The notes beneath the pieces are model-generated. The model was not told where the DNA came from. It saw nothing but the letters and a program-made list of their open reading frames with translations, and made no database searches. From positions 3,458,135-3,522,134 of the forward strand of contig OZ005692.1 in assembly GCA_963930775.1 (NCBI GenBank): a stretch of DNA of 64,000 bases. The letters are read 5' to 3'. The stretch comes from Cliona cf. orientalis (lineage: Eukaryota > Porifera > Demospongiae > Clionaida > Clionaidae). Below, piece after piece: positions 1 to 11,580 of this stretch (positions within the stretch are counted from its first letter, which is position 1; the number at the start of each line of letters is the position of its first letter). A program made the translations under genes and the position numbers.

Positions 1-148
1 CTATACTGAGCCAGTTGTAACATGCAAGAGCGATAATCATCCATTACTAGTATAAAATATTTATGAGTGCATAATAATATGTTCAGAACCTATTCACAGG
101 AAAACATCCTTACACTTCATAATAATTATTATTGTATATTATATGATT

Positions 149-640
149 GTGCCCTCCAAAAATTTTATATGTATCCCTTCAAAAATCTTATATGCACAAG
201 AGAAAGTCCTTAGCTACACAATGTAGTATTGAGATGGCTAGAAGTGCCCATGTGCCCTTAAAAAATCTTACACAAGAGAAAAATCCTTACACATTATTTC
301 CATGCTCAGTGGGTGGGGCTGTGCAGGCCGGGACAGATAGGAGTGCCCATGTGCCCTTAAAAAGTCTTACACAAGAGAAAATTCCTTACACATTATTTCC
401 TTGCTCAGTGGGGCTGTGCAGGCCGGGACAGCTAGCTAGATAGGAGTGCCCATGTACCCTTAAAAAGTCTTACACGAGAGAAGAATCCTTGCATATTAGC
501 TATTTCCATGTTCAGTGGGACTGTGCATGCAGGGACAGATAGGAGTGCCCATGTGCCCTTAAAAAAATCTTACACAAGAGAAAAATCTTTACACATTATT
601 TCCATGTTCAGTGGGACTGTGCAAGGACAGATAGGACAGG
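149..640. repeat. Tandem repeat, about 100-bp unit
   Basis: Four near-identical units start at 241, 341, 444 and 543. Each reads GTGCCCATGTGCCCTTAAAA, then TCTTACACAAGAGAAAAATC, then a CAGTGGG..CTGTGCA..GGGACAG block. A more diverged partial unit precedes them from about 149. Open frames through the array follow from the periodicity and are not taken as genes. Confidence 0.85.
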
Positions 641-643
641 AGA

Positions 644-822
644 AGCGCATAGAAACCACTTTTTCAACAATATCTACCGATTGATCGTGCTTATAGTACG
701 CACAGACGCCTAGAACTCGAGATCTGGCGATTTTCGTGCCGACGACGACAACTACAACAACAACAGACGTACAAACCGATTGCTTTACCCCTTGCGCATG
801 CGCGCGGGGTAAAAATTGTGGA
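644..822 (+). repeat. Dispersed repeat family X, copy 1
   Basis: This copy holds a CTCGAGATCTGGCGATTTT segment, a GACGACGACAACAACAA stretch, and an end of CTTTACCCCTTGCGCATGCG followed by CGGGGTA. Related copies occur at 36690-36841 and 50745-50925. No coding content was seen. The class of element is unknown. Confidence 0.7.
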
Positions 823-1504
823 TGTGGGTACATTGGTAGGAAGCCAAAAGTAGGCCAATTAGTGCACTGAGACTGCTAGTACACTTGTTGAACTTTGCAA
901 GCTCATTGCTCAAAACAGGAGAGTGTGGCAAAGGTTGCCTTCACTCATTAAATTCAAAAGATCAAAGCATATTATGCATACCACAGTGTAATTATAGGTA
1001 CTTAAGTTAGGAAATTAGTGACTATAAAGCACATATTTAGTACGTATGGAAAAAAAAAATTTCGAATTTGAAAAACGCGCACTTTTCTGGTAAAGGTCGT
1101 CAATCGCTCCATATATACACGTTATGAAAATTTGTAAAAATTTAATGCTAATTTCTTACGTTGGATTGGATCATACGTTATATTTGATTAACTATGGTAA
1201 TAATTATTATATAATGCATGCTGTATTACTGTATGGGTCCCGAATGTATATAGCTACGTATAACTATAGCTAATGGCCTATATAGCTAATAATGCATAAT
1301 AATATTATTATTATGGTTTGATATTCAATCACTTGCCACCAAGATAGTACAGCATCACACCAGACATGATAATAATAATAATAATTATTATTGTTGTAAG
1401 GTCATGCAGATCAGACTGAGTGTGTTCAACTATAGCTATAGACTATGTAATTTCCTGAATCATCATCAATATAAATTTATTATAGGCTACTCCCAGTTTA
1501 TGAA
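823..1504. other. AT-rich spacer, nothing recognised
   Basis: The sequence holds short ATT/AAT microsatellite runs and no convincing exon, inverted repeat or RNA gene. It may contain the promoter of the gene that follows. I cannot point to a core promoter. Confidence 0.5.
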
Positions 1505-4500
1505 ATGAGTGAAACAAGTGTCAAGATAAAAGTGCAACACGATAGCAATATACATCAAGGAGTTTGTGTACAAAATTGCCCAAATCAACATGGATCTCAT
1601 CAGCAATCAAAGGTAGCTATAATTACAGCTATTTAGAATAATAATAAATTTGGCAGCTACAGGTCTGATATTAAACTTAATGATTTAATGTGGGCACGAT
1701 GATGATGTAATTAATGCTAGAGGTGGTGTATTTAATGAGTGCATTACTCCACCAAGATCGTTATTGCATCATCCGAGTGCATCACACTAGTTAAATCACA
1801 CCGTGCTATATAAGTGTGCTCTGACCAAAGTGACTTTCAACCAAGCTGATGCGTTGAAACTTGCACGATTGATGGTTCACGTGTTGTAGCGTGTTACAAT
1901 GGCTCCGTGCCACAATGGCTTCGTGCAGCCTGCTGGAATGGCCATAGGGAGGCGCGCGCAACAATGGTTCGTTCATGTATACTCTATATAATGTACATAT
2001 ACGCGGTATGGATGGGAGGGACTGGGGGGTTGGGGATGGGTTGCCAATGGTTAGCAGGGTTAGTCTCTAGGGTTTGTCTATGATAGGGGGGAAATAATGT
2101 TTGGCAGCAGCGACAATAGCGGTGGTGTAGTGGTTGGGGCTCTTAATTGTGTGCGGAATAGAATGTAGTGGGTTCGAACTTCTCGCTTCATGCTTTGATT
2201 TTTTTTCACTTGTCAAAATTTTTAAGTTCTCGCGAGCCATTCTAACATGGAGCCAGTATATAGCATGCTGCACATGCATCTACACTCAAGCACTTGAAAT
2301 TTGCTTAGTGTCTTCATGCAGTGTTCTGACTTGTTTAGACTAAGGACACACAAATTTGAATGCTAGTTTCTCGTCATCTCCCGTGACTGTTTCTACCTAC
2401 CGCATCTGCCTTCATTATTGTGTTTGAAACACCAGCCACATGCACCTCTTTTTTGTTAATTATTTGAGTGGTTCCAGGAAACCACACCCTCAAAATTCCA
2501 TAATTAACTAGAGCTCTCTAGAGCACAAAACCCTCGGCGCGTTGCATGGCATTAGCTGCACAAGCAGGCGATGACAATAAAATGTTATAGTAGCTTCCCT
2601 TTGCCCACTTTCAATGCTGCATGCAGAAAAGGGTCAAGGACCAACTGCATGAGGGCTGGGGGCGAGGCTAATGCGTTGTTCAAGGTATAATGGCTTACAG
2701 CAGCAATAACCTTGATGTGTTGTATCCATTTCCACACTCATGGCAGTCCCTACATGCATCAAGTCAGCTTCCAGCCTCCAGGAGTCCTTGAGGACAATGA
2801 CCATAATATGCAAGCAAATGATCGACTGTCATGCCCACTGAGCTGCTGCCACGGTGCTCCAATCAGTGATGAGTTGTAGGATCTACAAGTATAGCTATAA
2901 CCGTACAGTATAAAGGATCCGTCGAAGTTTGCCAGCGAACGGAAGAAGGCGGTGTCAACGATTATCCAGTACTGCGCATGCACTGAGGATTAGCATAGTA
3001 ATACTTATAGACTGACCGTATATAGCGCATGACACACAATAATATATGTTCTATTTATACGTAGAGGCATACCAGCGGTAGCCTGGAAAAGTCAAGAAAC
3101 TTAGAATCGGCAAATGACGCCAAAACTGGCGAACGAAGCGTTTTCGGCGAAATCCACACAAATCATACGTTTGGCCCGTCATAAGGAACCTTGCAACACC
3201 GAAAAATGGACTCGCAAACGAGGTATGTAGCAGCTAGCGTGGTAACAGACAGACAGACAGACAGACACACAGAACGACTACCGTAACCCTACGGCGCATG
3301 CGCCGAGGGTTAATAATGACTGTCCTCCCGCATAGAAATATAAAAGTGGGTGGACGAGAAACCATACAATAATGTAGCTAGTTTGATTGGACTAACATTT
3401 AACTATAGTCTACATTCAAACTATGCAATATCTATTTAATGCATACTTAGCTATTAGTATTGCAGCAATAATATTATGATTTAATGCATACCGTATAGCC
3501 GGAAATATTGGCGGGCATTAAATTTGGCGGTTGAGCCCCAAATCGCTATTAGAAGAATATTGGTGGATTTAAATTTGGCGGTTCGGTACGGCATCGCCAT
3601 ACGTATATATGCGAGTAGGAAATTTTGGCGGATTTTAATTTGGCGGTTGTAATATATACCGCCAAACCGCCAAATTTAATTCCCCGCCAAATTTTCCGGC
3701 TATACGGTAGTTGCTTTCAATGTATCTGATTGCATGGTTGAAAGTCACGTGACCTGAATATGACTAGTGCCTTTATCATATTGATACTTCAGAGTTGTCC
3801 GAAGCTTCAAGTGACGATTAAAGGGAGTAAGAAGGAAGTCAAGGGAGCTGAAGCAATCTATAACTACCTCACACAGTTGAATACACGAATACGACAGGTT
3901 CTTACAATTGACTCATAATATGTTAAATTAGGTATAGCCTCGCACTCCCAGGCAGTGATTAAAAACATGGGAGTGGCCTGGGGCCGGGAAGAGGCGGCTA
4001 ACTAGCTATAGGTATAGGTGGGGTTGGTAAAAAAGGGTAAAAGTCCGGTCCCTACCGCTGTGATGCATGTGGCCATTGATACATACCTAGCTAGCTATAG
4101 CTAACACCCTGTTGCATGGGATCCAGGTTGGAGTTTGGGTATGAACACCACACTGACCAATTTGAGTGTAGTCTCACGCAGCCAGACTCTTACACCTCGG
4201 GAGGGGGAGGGAGAGAGTCTGGTAAAGTGCTATACATCGAGTTGTTCCAGCGCCTCGTACGAGGTGTGACCAATCAGATTGCATCTTTATGGCATTACAT
4301 AGTTTGCGGTGGCGTATCCGACTATGGACGGACGAGATACTATTGTGCACGCGTGTTTATTTTCCGTTCACAATCGGATATACCACCACAAACCTAAGAT
4401 GCAATCTGATTGGTCGCGCCTCGTACGAGGCGCTGGGATAACTCGATGTATAGCACTTTACCAGACTCTCTCCCTCCCCCTCCCGAGGTGTAAGAGTCTG

Positions 4501-7500
4501 GCTGCGCAAGACTAATTTGAGTGAGTGTCTGAATCAGAGTTAAGCTTTGTAAATCATAACTATGGCAACACTTCAAATTCTTAGACTAGTTTACCACCGC
4601 CACATGCATTAAATTAAACTTATATTAAGCTACACAAAGCATAGCTAGCTGTTATAATATAATTATGTTATGGTGATGATTTTAATGATGATTATACATT
4701 AATTTTCAGGCTGATCATGAACCACCTGTTGTTGTCCTTAAAGTCAATATTCCACTGCTTGCTGGGAGAGTGCCTCCAGGATGGACAGTGAGTCTGGTTG
4801 ACAACCCAGGATTTGGAGAGGCCAAAGAACATGTTGTCCAGTTGGCTGATGCTTCCTTAGTGACTAGTTCTGCCTACATTTACCTCCTTCAGACAGAAAA
4901 TATTGGTGGCACTGAGGCTAGAGATTTCTTTAAGGAACTATCTGCAAAAGACAAAAGTAACAGCTAGCAGCTAACCCATTTTGATTTTTCTTGGTAGCTA
5001 TGTCTTATTTCTATACAGCTTCACTGAGCGATGGTCGGCTAGCAGTAGGTGTCACAAAATTTGATACTATCTATTCAAACAAATCAAGAAGGCGTGGTCG
5101 TAGAGCAGTCCCTACTACTGTTGAAAAGGTCAGGGAAAATTTGGTCACTAGCATAAATGAGGCAACTGATACTGTCATATCTGATGATACTATTATCCCC
5201 TTGTGTGGTGAGTGGGCTATGGCAGCCAGCAGGCTGGCTAGCTGTTTGATCAGTGATCCAACTGATGAGAAACAGGAGAGGTTGGAGGAAGCAGCCCAAG
5301 CCCTTGAGAATTATCCTCATCTCTCTCTGCCAGGAGGTCAAGAACAGAGTCCAAAAGATACTATTATGAGTCTACAGCCTATGGTTTTGATTGATCATTT
5401 AGAGAAAGCAAGTGGAGTAGCTGATCTGAAAGCGAGGTAATGTAATCCACGATAATTGAGTACAAGCCGGAGGCATATACTGTATACTTTCTAATATAGG
5501 CACCAATAAAATATAATTACAGATCATGCAGACGCCTCCAATTACAACCGAAAAATTCATGAGCAGGTCAAAGGGCGCCTAAATTAGGGAGGTGCCTAAA
5601 GGGGTGCAATTAGAATAATTCTGGGAAATTTTGCAAGCGCTAGCTATCGCTAAACGGTAGCTAATATTTAGTGGCGGTGGATATGATAGTGGAGAAAACA
5701 ACAAAAATATGATGTTGTAGAGGTTCATTGCTATGTTCTTCGAATGATAAATGAGTTACTTAGCTTAGCATAGCAAAGATTTTCATCGAAAAATTAGACG
5801 TTTGGGTCTCGTGGACCTTTGTCAGCGATAACATACAATGCACGATGCAATGGCAAGAATGTTGAGCGGAAGTGGGTTATGATGTAAAGGTAATTAACTT
5901 ACTGATAAATGGAATAAAGGAGAAGTTTGAAAACTGGAAAATGAGTAAGTTATTTATGGATGAATCTACATCTTTGTTGAAGTATTGGTGGAAATAGCAA
6001 TTATTAAGCACATTGGCTTTGTCCCAGTTTGCCACATATGAAGAGCCATTGTGGATGAGTGTTGGAATGGCAGTTTCACGATTGGTCAAAATCTGGATAG
6101 CTTTCCAGAAGGCTTTAGAGTCTCAACATCTCAAAGATTAAAACATTCAACTTATTCTTGACAAGCGAATCATTACTGTAACAGTGACTCTGTTTCTCAC
6201 AGCCCTATAATTTTGGAAGATTGCTTGCATTACTTTCCAAGGCAAATTTCTGCGTGATCTCACTATAGATTGTGGAATACATAGACAATTTCCAAAAGTT
6301 TCTTTTTCCACTTTTACCAGCGTCCTCTAGACCCCTAGTCTATAGCATCTAGAAGCTCACAGGCATGGTGATAATCTCCATGGGTGTATCACCAAATCTT
6401 GCGACTCCTGGTTTTGGGAGCAGATTTCCTTTGCCCTACAGAAATAGAGAGATACATGCCAAGGTGATCAGAATTCACTAGAAAAGAAATGGTTGCACTA
6501 CTGAAAACACAGAAAGGCACAGATCAATGAATAGTTAAGTCAATGGCCTTTTCAGAAACGAAATGCGTGAGTTCAGACACAACCTGGCTTAGATTAGATG
6601 AAAAAGCCTGCAACTTTGGCAATAGTGGATGAGAAGTATTCAAAATATCGACATTTAAGTCACCAATAAGAATAGAATTATAATAGCTATAATAAAAATG
6701 TAACTTCTACGAACACAAAACTGTGAGTAAAGTATCAAATATGGAATGAAGTGAACTAGGGGGATGACAAAAGAGTAACCATTTATTCCAGGTCATCCGA
6801 CCCTGAAATAACAAGAGAATGCGAGGAAGTATATGAACATAAATTTAAATGCCTCCACCCTGCCCTGTCAGTTGCGATCATGCACGTCGAACAATATCAA
6901 AGTTATGTAAATTCAGTTCATTATTGAAAGAGTTTCGTCCAACCATGTTTCAGTAATGCAAGTTATGTCAGGGTGATGGACAAGGCAGACAGCAATGAGT
7001 TCATCGAGTTTGGGTAACAGGCTCCTAGCATTATAGTACAGAATGCAGAATAATTAAAGCTGCAGGCTTGAATATTTTATTAGTGGGGTTTGGGCTTGGG
7101 TCTGGCAAAAGGAAGCACGTAACAATTCATTACCTGCATTGAGAAGTCACATTATATTGTTATCTGCTTTATAATATTTAATTTAGAATTAGTGGGAGGT
7201 TGGCCTTCTGGTTCTGGATTCAAATCACTATAGGCTAATAGTGGTTTTCTTGTTTGCAGTTGAACCTGAAACTGTCAAGTTTTTCAATTAAGGACTGTGT
7301 CTTCCCCTCATATCATAAACCACCAAGTTGTTGCATTATTCTCTCCATCTGTCTATATTTGTTTACAGAATTCATTATGTTGTTGGAAATGCTTGTGTGA
7401 AGGTATGGGCCACAAAAATCATTTCTGAGTTCCAAAACTATCTGAAAGCTGGAGAGAATGGAATAGAAGGAAGATGTGCGTATTTAGCAGATGCATCAGC

Positions 7501-10500
7501 AGGTATGTATAGGTGTACATACACAATGTTATAGGACAAAATTAATAATGATCATACTAATTTGACAGAAAAAGGAATGGACTTTCAAAATGCACAAGAC
7601 CTGTACAATGAGATCTTATCATCCAGGGCAGATACCAATTAGCTAACAGAAAATTTATATAGCCCACAGAATAAGCTTGTATACTTTATGATGGGAACGG
7701 TATCTCATCGATGGATGTGAAAGTTTACTATAATTATGTTAATAGAAATCTAAACCTCAAGAAGAAGGAAGGATGAAAGTGAGGGACTTAGTGAAGGAGT
7801 TTAGAGATCAGTGCCAAGCTAGGATTGCTTCAAGAAATTTCAGCCCAGCAGATTTTGAAAATAGTATGGCAAAAAAAAAAGATTTGAATTGATGCTAAAT
7901 TTTGTTCACAATAGGCATTCATGTGTTCTTGAATGATAGTGGTCCAAAGTTACAAAAGGTATTTGATTGTTCATGTGGGTTTTGGAATGTTCAATCTGTT
8001 TTAATGCAACACATTGAGTATATGGTTGAAGATATAATCAAACTCCGATCAAATGCAAGGCTGTTGTGCAAAATGGGTCCTGAAGAAGTAACTGAATCAC
8101 GTAAGTTAATTTATAGCTGGCTAAATCATCTACAGGCAGCATAGCTCCATGGCCTCTAAGAACCGCCCATTAAATTAAGATTTGGTGGGGATGCAGGAGA
8201 CCATATCTGCTGTGCTGTTCTAAATCTTGACACTTGACCTTTATACTTTATCCTTAACCTTTGGTCTTATTGCCCAGTGGAATTGAGTTATCACCTATGC
8301 CCTGGGTGTATATCAGCATCCCAGCCAGTGAATGCAAGCATTAACCAAACCAGCTCCTGCATCTGTTTCATCTCGAGAGGAGAGATACTGGCTATGTATA
8401 TTATAGATATTAGCTATTCCTTATTGCGGCCCTTCTTGACTAGAAATGAAATTACATTTAGCTAGTTACTGAAGCAGCTGGCTCACTCAGTTTTACCATG
8501 CTTTCATTTATACTGTTTACTACGTGCATGTGTGTGCAGTGCCAGTAAAATTATATAGCAAAAATTAATAAGAACTGGGACAGAAGAAGTCAGCAGCAGT
8601 ATAAGCCTCAAAGGCATAGAAATGATTTTCACTGTGGGGAGGTGGCTTTATGATAACTGCGTGCTAAGTGTCCGAAAATTATTTATCAGAACCATAAAAT
8701 GCATTAAAATCAGCAATTCCTTCATGGCTGGGAATATTGGCTGTTACAGTATTATCTTAATTTATTACACATTTTTGGCTATACAACATTATTAGATTGA
8801 TGGGCAACAATTATATTATTAACTCCATTAATGGGACATTAAAACATTATATTATATAGATCGAAGGGAAGCTACAACAAGTACAGCGTTGACTGCTCCA
8901 AACCTAGCAGATATCAAATTAAAAGTGAAAATTCCGTAAGATTGCTGCATAATGATTATCTTGCATTGTGATTATTGACTTTGTAAGCATATAGGATTGT
9001 CTCACTGCGTTGGTGGGAGAAAATTATCAAATTTTTTAGGTTAGGTTTATCTAATTACATCTTATTAATAATCTTTTTTAACAAGCTAGGAATCTGCGTG
9101 GTAATGTAATGAGTGAAACAGAACAAGAGAGCGATGATCATGAAGAGTCAGAAAGGGACGACAAAGTCAATGAAGACATCAGTGGTTTACCCGGATCATC
9201 CTTAAGCAACCAAACCAGTGCAATACCAAAAGAAAGAGGAGATGACTCAGATGAATCAGACAGTGCATGATTATGATGAAGAATGTGGCAAACATGCGAA
9301 CGTATTCACAGGGGTCGATTTTGATGTGTCCACTAATCAACACCCATTAAATTCTGAATCAATAACAGAATCAGGGAGCATAACAAGTCACTGCAGTACC
9401 TCTACAGTTGAGGATGAATCTGATGGTACAGGAATATACTTAAGCAAGCAAGGCTCTTCTAATCGAATTAATTCTTACAGGTTAGCCAAGGTTTTGTGGC
9501 TATCTGCTAAAGATTTGCATATTATATTATGTAAGATGTATTCTACAATGACATCGTACATTGATGCAGGAAATGGACTCAAGAACTGGAGGATGCTATT
9601 TGTGAGCTTCAACAGAACATGGAAACAGAATGTGATAAATATTTTGAGGATATTATGCCAAAAGCCATCAAGGTACATAATTATTATTGTATCCTAGCTA
9701 TTTTCATATCTCATTTTACAGGACATTAATAATTCTGTTACAGTAATGAAGTACGGCATTTGCATGCATGCCTAAAGGTTTGATATCTACCACTACAGAG
9801 TAGGTGCACATGCATCAAGTGTTACTTCCTTACTATTATTATGAAAACTTGACCACATCCTCAGTATGTATATAGCTGCATAATTCTAATGGTGCATGAG
9901 GTAAAAGGTTGTCAATAATATAGTACAAGCGGCTTAGCCACATCGATGCTGGCGCCTCAATCGCAGAGATGGAATCTGAGACCGACTCACAACCTCAATA
10001 GGGACAATTATGTTTAATTTCAATGCTTTAATCATAGGAGATGAACTTGATCATGACAGTGCAGTATACAGCTTCCGATCTTCAGATCATGGCGCTATAT
10101 ATAGCTATTTTTGTCCACGAGATTATGTCAGCCAAGAGAACACATGAAATTCGGCCAGTGGTACTTAGTAGCACTCAGCTTTTAGTATATTTGCTGGATA
10201 CAGGTATCAGATACTTACCAATTTTCAAGTCTCAGAAAGGCTCCATTAAGGCCCTAAATTTCCCCATAGTTATCTCATAGGTTACACCATAGGTTTCATC
10301 ATACAATACACCATAATTACCTCATAACCACAGAAAAGTACACTGTATATAGATTGCTACTGGAGGAGCTCAGTTAATAGACGGTAGAATAATAATAGTC
10401 TGCATCAAAGCCACAAATGGGAATGGATACGAGAGGCTTTAAGCAGTGTATAGGGGGATGTTATTATAATAGAAAGATGGAAAAGGCTTGGAGTAGGGCT

Positions 10501-11015
10501 TAAGTTCTGAGCCCCCCTACTTTTGAGCATTGAATAATAATATGATACGCAGAGAGAGAGCGTGATTCTTCAAAAGGCTGAGTCCAGTCAGTTAGCCACC
10601 ACTGAAAATCAAAAACTGCCTTCAGCAGCTAGAAGGGAGCATAATAAATAAAAATAATAATGTGTAGCACTTAGAGCACTAATAACTCTGGAGCTTATCA
10701 AAAATGAATGATAATAAATATTATTATTAATGGTCATAATTAATACTAAATCATAATTTTTCAGTTCTTTTATAAAGATTACTCTCGGAAGACACATGAT
10801 CGTTTGGAGGCCTTTGACAAGGATTTTAGTGGGCCCCTTGAACAAGAAAATCGACGACTAAAAGAGGTACTAATAATTAAAATTCTATTTAAACTGATCG
10901 GATAGAAAAATTAATTCATCAACTTGTGTAGCTAATGCGTGATATTAACTCCCTACAAAAGGAGTATTATGAGCTGCAAGCAAAACAGATTGATATCAAA
11001 AACCTTGTCCAACAG
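1505..11015 (+). CDS. GTPase-like gene with coiled-coil tail, about 13 exons (overall model)
   Basis: Exons inferred from reading frame and GT..AG sites are 1505-1612, 3793-3897, 4710-4956, 5019-5436, 7369-7502, 7569-about 7640, 7746-7863, 7915-8100, 8860-8935, 9090-9480, 9570-9672, 10765-10866 and 10932-11015. Codon phase agrees at nearly every junction, which is the best evidence that these belong to one gene. The predicted protein has a GTP-binding region (DNPGFG, TKFD), a helical middle, an acidic Ser/Asp/Glu-rich linker and a coiled-coil end. It resembles dynamin/IRG/septin-type GTPases, but the family is uncertain. Oddities: no P-loop exon was found, the sixth exon runs into TAG with no GT donor, and the acidic exon changes frame near 9266. 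The gene may be decayed, partly mis-assembled, or missing unseen exons. An exon at 41583 could be a distant continuation. Confidence 0.6.
2108..2206 (+). ncRNA. tRNA-like RNA polymerase III unit (SINE head)
   Basis: A box A-like TGGTGTAGTGG (2123-2133) is followed 38 bp later by a box B-like GGTTCGAACTT (2171-2181). A run of eight T (2199-2206) suits a pol III terminator. The flanks GCGACAA and TTCTCGC can pair at six of seven positions, but spacing near the D arm does not fit a standard tRNA. A tRNA-derived SINE head is more likely than a working tRNA gene. Confidence 0.45.
2505..3316 (+). repeat. Dispersed 1-kb repeat family Y, copy 1
   Basis: The first block begins AGAGCTCTCTAGAGCACAAA and ends near GCGCATGCACTGAGGATTA (about 2994). 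The second block runs from about 3060, includes AATGACGCCAAAACTGGCGA, and ends with a (CAGA)n stretch and GCGCATGCGCCGAGGGTTA. The same order appears at 34745-35735 and, reversed, at 40219-41545. No coding sequence was seen. It sits between exons 1 and 2 of the GTPase-like gene. Confidence 0.75.
3491..3707. mobile_element. Inverted-repeat element (MITE), TA target, CCGTATAGCCGG ends
   Basis: The left end CCGTATAGCCGGAAAT and right end TTTTCCGGCTATACGG are inverted and flanked by TA on both sides. The 217-bp interior repeats the words TTTGGCGG and CCGCCAAA, so the element can fold on itself. TA duplication fits Tc1/mariner-type movement. Related CCGTATAGCGGG elements occur at 21122, 31703 and 35283. 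Confidence 0.8.
4169..4514. mobile_element. Non-autonomous Mutator-type element, 9-bp target duplication
   Basis: The 346-bp element has inverted arms of about 120 bp that begin TAGTCTCACGCAGCCAGACT on the left and TAGTCTTGCGCAGCCAGACT on the right (complement). ATTTGAGTG stands directly outside both ends (4160-4168 and 4515-4523). Long arms with a 9-bp duplication are typical of Mutator-like elements. It lies between exons 2 and 3 of the GTPase-like gene and codes for nothing evident. Confidence 0.8.
4710..5436 (+). CDS. GTP-binding domain exons of the GTPase-like gene
   Basis: Exon 4710-4956 encodes VPPGWTVSLVDNPGFGEAKE, in which DNPG fits the Walker B/G3 motif that contacts the gamma-phosphate and magnesium. 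Exon 5019-5436 encodes LAVGVTKFDTIY, in which TKFD fits the guanine-reading G4 motif. The donor AAAA|GTAACA and acceptor CTATACAG join in frame, and the second exon ends GCGAG|GTAATG. The P-loop G1 motif should lie 40-60 residues before DNPG. I did not find it in the preceding exon or in 1613-4700. Without it, nucleotide binding by this copy is doubtful. The next intron holds a reversed LINE. Confidence 0.7.
5880..7045 (-). pseudogene. LINE retrotransposon fragment (endonuclease and linker), degraded
   Basis: Read on the minus strand, the high-coordinate end gives YYNARSLLPKLDELIAVC and HHPDITCITETWLDET, which match the start of the apurinic endonuclease domain of CR1/L2-like LINEs. The low-coordinate end gives AFWKAIQILTNRETAIPTL and WDKANVLNNCYFHQYF, the linker just before reverse transcriptase. 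Stops and frame changes separate these pieces and no reverse transcriptase follows, so the copy is dead. It occupies the intron between the G-domain exons and exon 7369-7502. Confidence 0.7.
7369..8935 (+). CDS. Middle helical exons of the GTPase-like gene
   Basis: Exons 7369-7502 (IHYVVGNACVKVWATKIISE..), 7569-about 7640, 7746-7863 (MKVRDLVKEFRDQCQARIAS..), 7915-8100 (IHVFLNDSGPKLQKVFDCSC..) and 8860-8935 fit one another in phase, apart from the second, which meets TAG with no visible donor. I recognise no catalytic motif. The predicted segments are amphipathic and helix-rich, as expected for the stalk region of a large GTPase, but that assignment is inference. The 760-bp intron 8101-8859 shows only AT-rich sequence. 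Confidence 0.5.
9090..9480 (+). CDS. Acidic linker exon of the GTPase-like gene, with frame change
   Basis: The exon opens after CTAG in phase with the previous one and encodes a Ser/Asp/Glu-rich stretch (ETEQESDDHEESERDDK..). It meets TGA near 9268. A second frame overlapping it stays open from about 9218 to the donor at 9480 and continues the acidic composition (HDYDEECGKHANVF..). A single-base change near 9266 would explain this. It is either a disabling mutation or a sequence error. Confidence 0.5.
9570..11015 (+). CDS. Coiled-coil C-terminal exons of the GTPase-like gene
   Basis: Exons 9570-9672 (KWTQELEDAICELQQNMETE..), 10765-10866 (FFYKDYSRKTHDRLEAFDKD..) and 10932-11015 (LMRDINSLQKEYYELQAKQ..) are in phase, with clear CAG or TAG acceptors and GTAC or GTAT donors. 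The composition and spacing of Leu, Ile, Glu and Lys suggest a coiled coil. The last exon ends on a donor with no stop, so at least one more exon must exist. A dispersed repeat fills part of the intron 9673-10764. Confidence 0.55.
9838..10255 (+). repeat. Dispersed repeat family Z, copy 1
   Basis: It shares GAAAACTTGACCAC, GGCGCCTCAATCGCAGAGAT, GATTATGTCAGCCAAGA and CAAGTCTCAGAAAGGCTCCA with 41790-42204. In this copy the ATG after the CGCAGAG block meets a stop within ten codons. The other copy stays open to a splice donor. Confidence 0.7.
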
Positions 11016-11571
11016 GTATTTGATGCATATTTAATTGAATTTGCAAACTCAGGTATTTCAAAGACATAATAGACAATAATTACAATTGTGAGCATTAATT
11101 TTTATTAGTGGCCTTGTGATAAATTAGTGTGACATAAGTATTATTATTGTGTAAATGCAAAGCATTTACCCTAGTGAACTAGTGATCTATTTTATAAAAA
11201 ATAAATTACATTAATTATTTTTACAACATGATTATGTTGAACCCATTACACAATGATATCCTTTTTGTTATTAGGTAACTACATTTTACTTATATTCGGT
11301 GTTTAATAACAACAATTTCGATATTAGCCAATATCCATCGTTATACATAGGTGTAGGAAATGGGGAGGGGGGAATGGCAGCAAGTAGTGGCCCTGATATA
11401 TAGTGTAAAAATGGGCGTGGTTTGAGGTGATGTGGGTGTGGTCAAAAAATTCAGACCCGCTACGCACACAACCCTATATTCCACCCCCACAACCTGTAGC
11501 ATCTTCCTATGCCTAGTACATTATTATACTCTCTCTTACTGTCTATAGCTAATAGCAGAATTGTTTCTGCT
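11016..11571. other. AT-rich spacer, nothing recognised
   Basis: A weak inverted pair (GGTGTAGGAAATGGGGAGGG near 11352 and CCACCCCCACAACCTGTAG near 11481) hints at a decayed hairpin element. No exon with convincing splice sites was seen. Confidence 0.4.
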
Positions 11572-11580
11572 GATCTTCTG

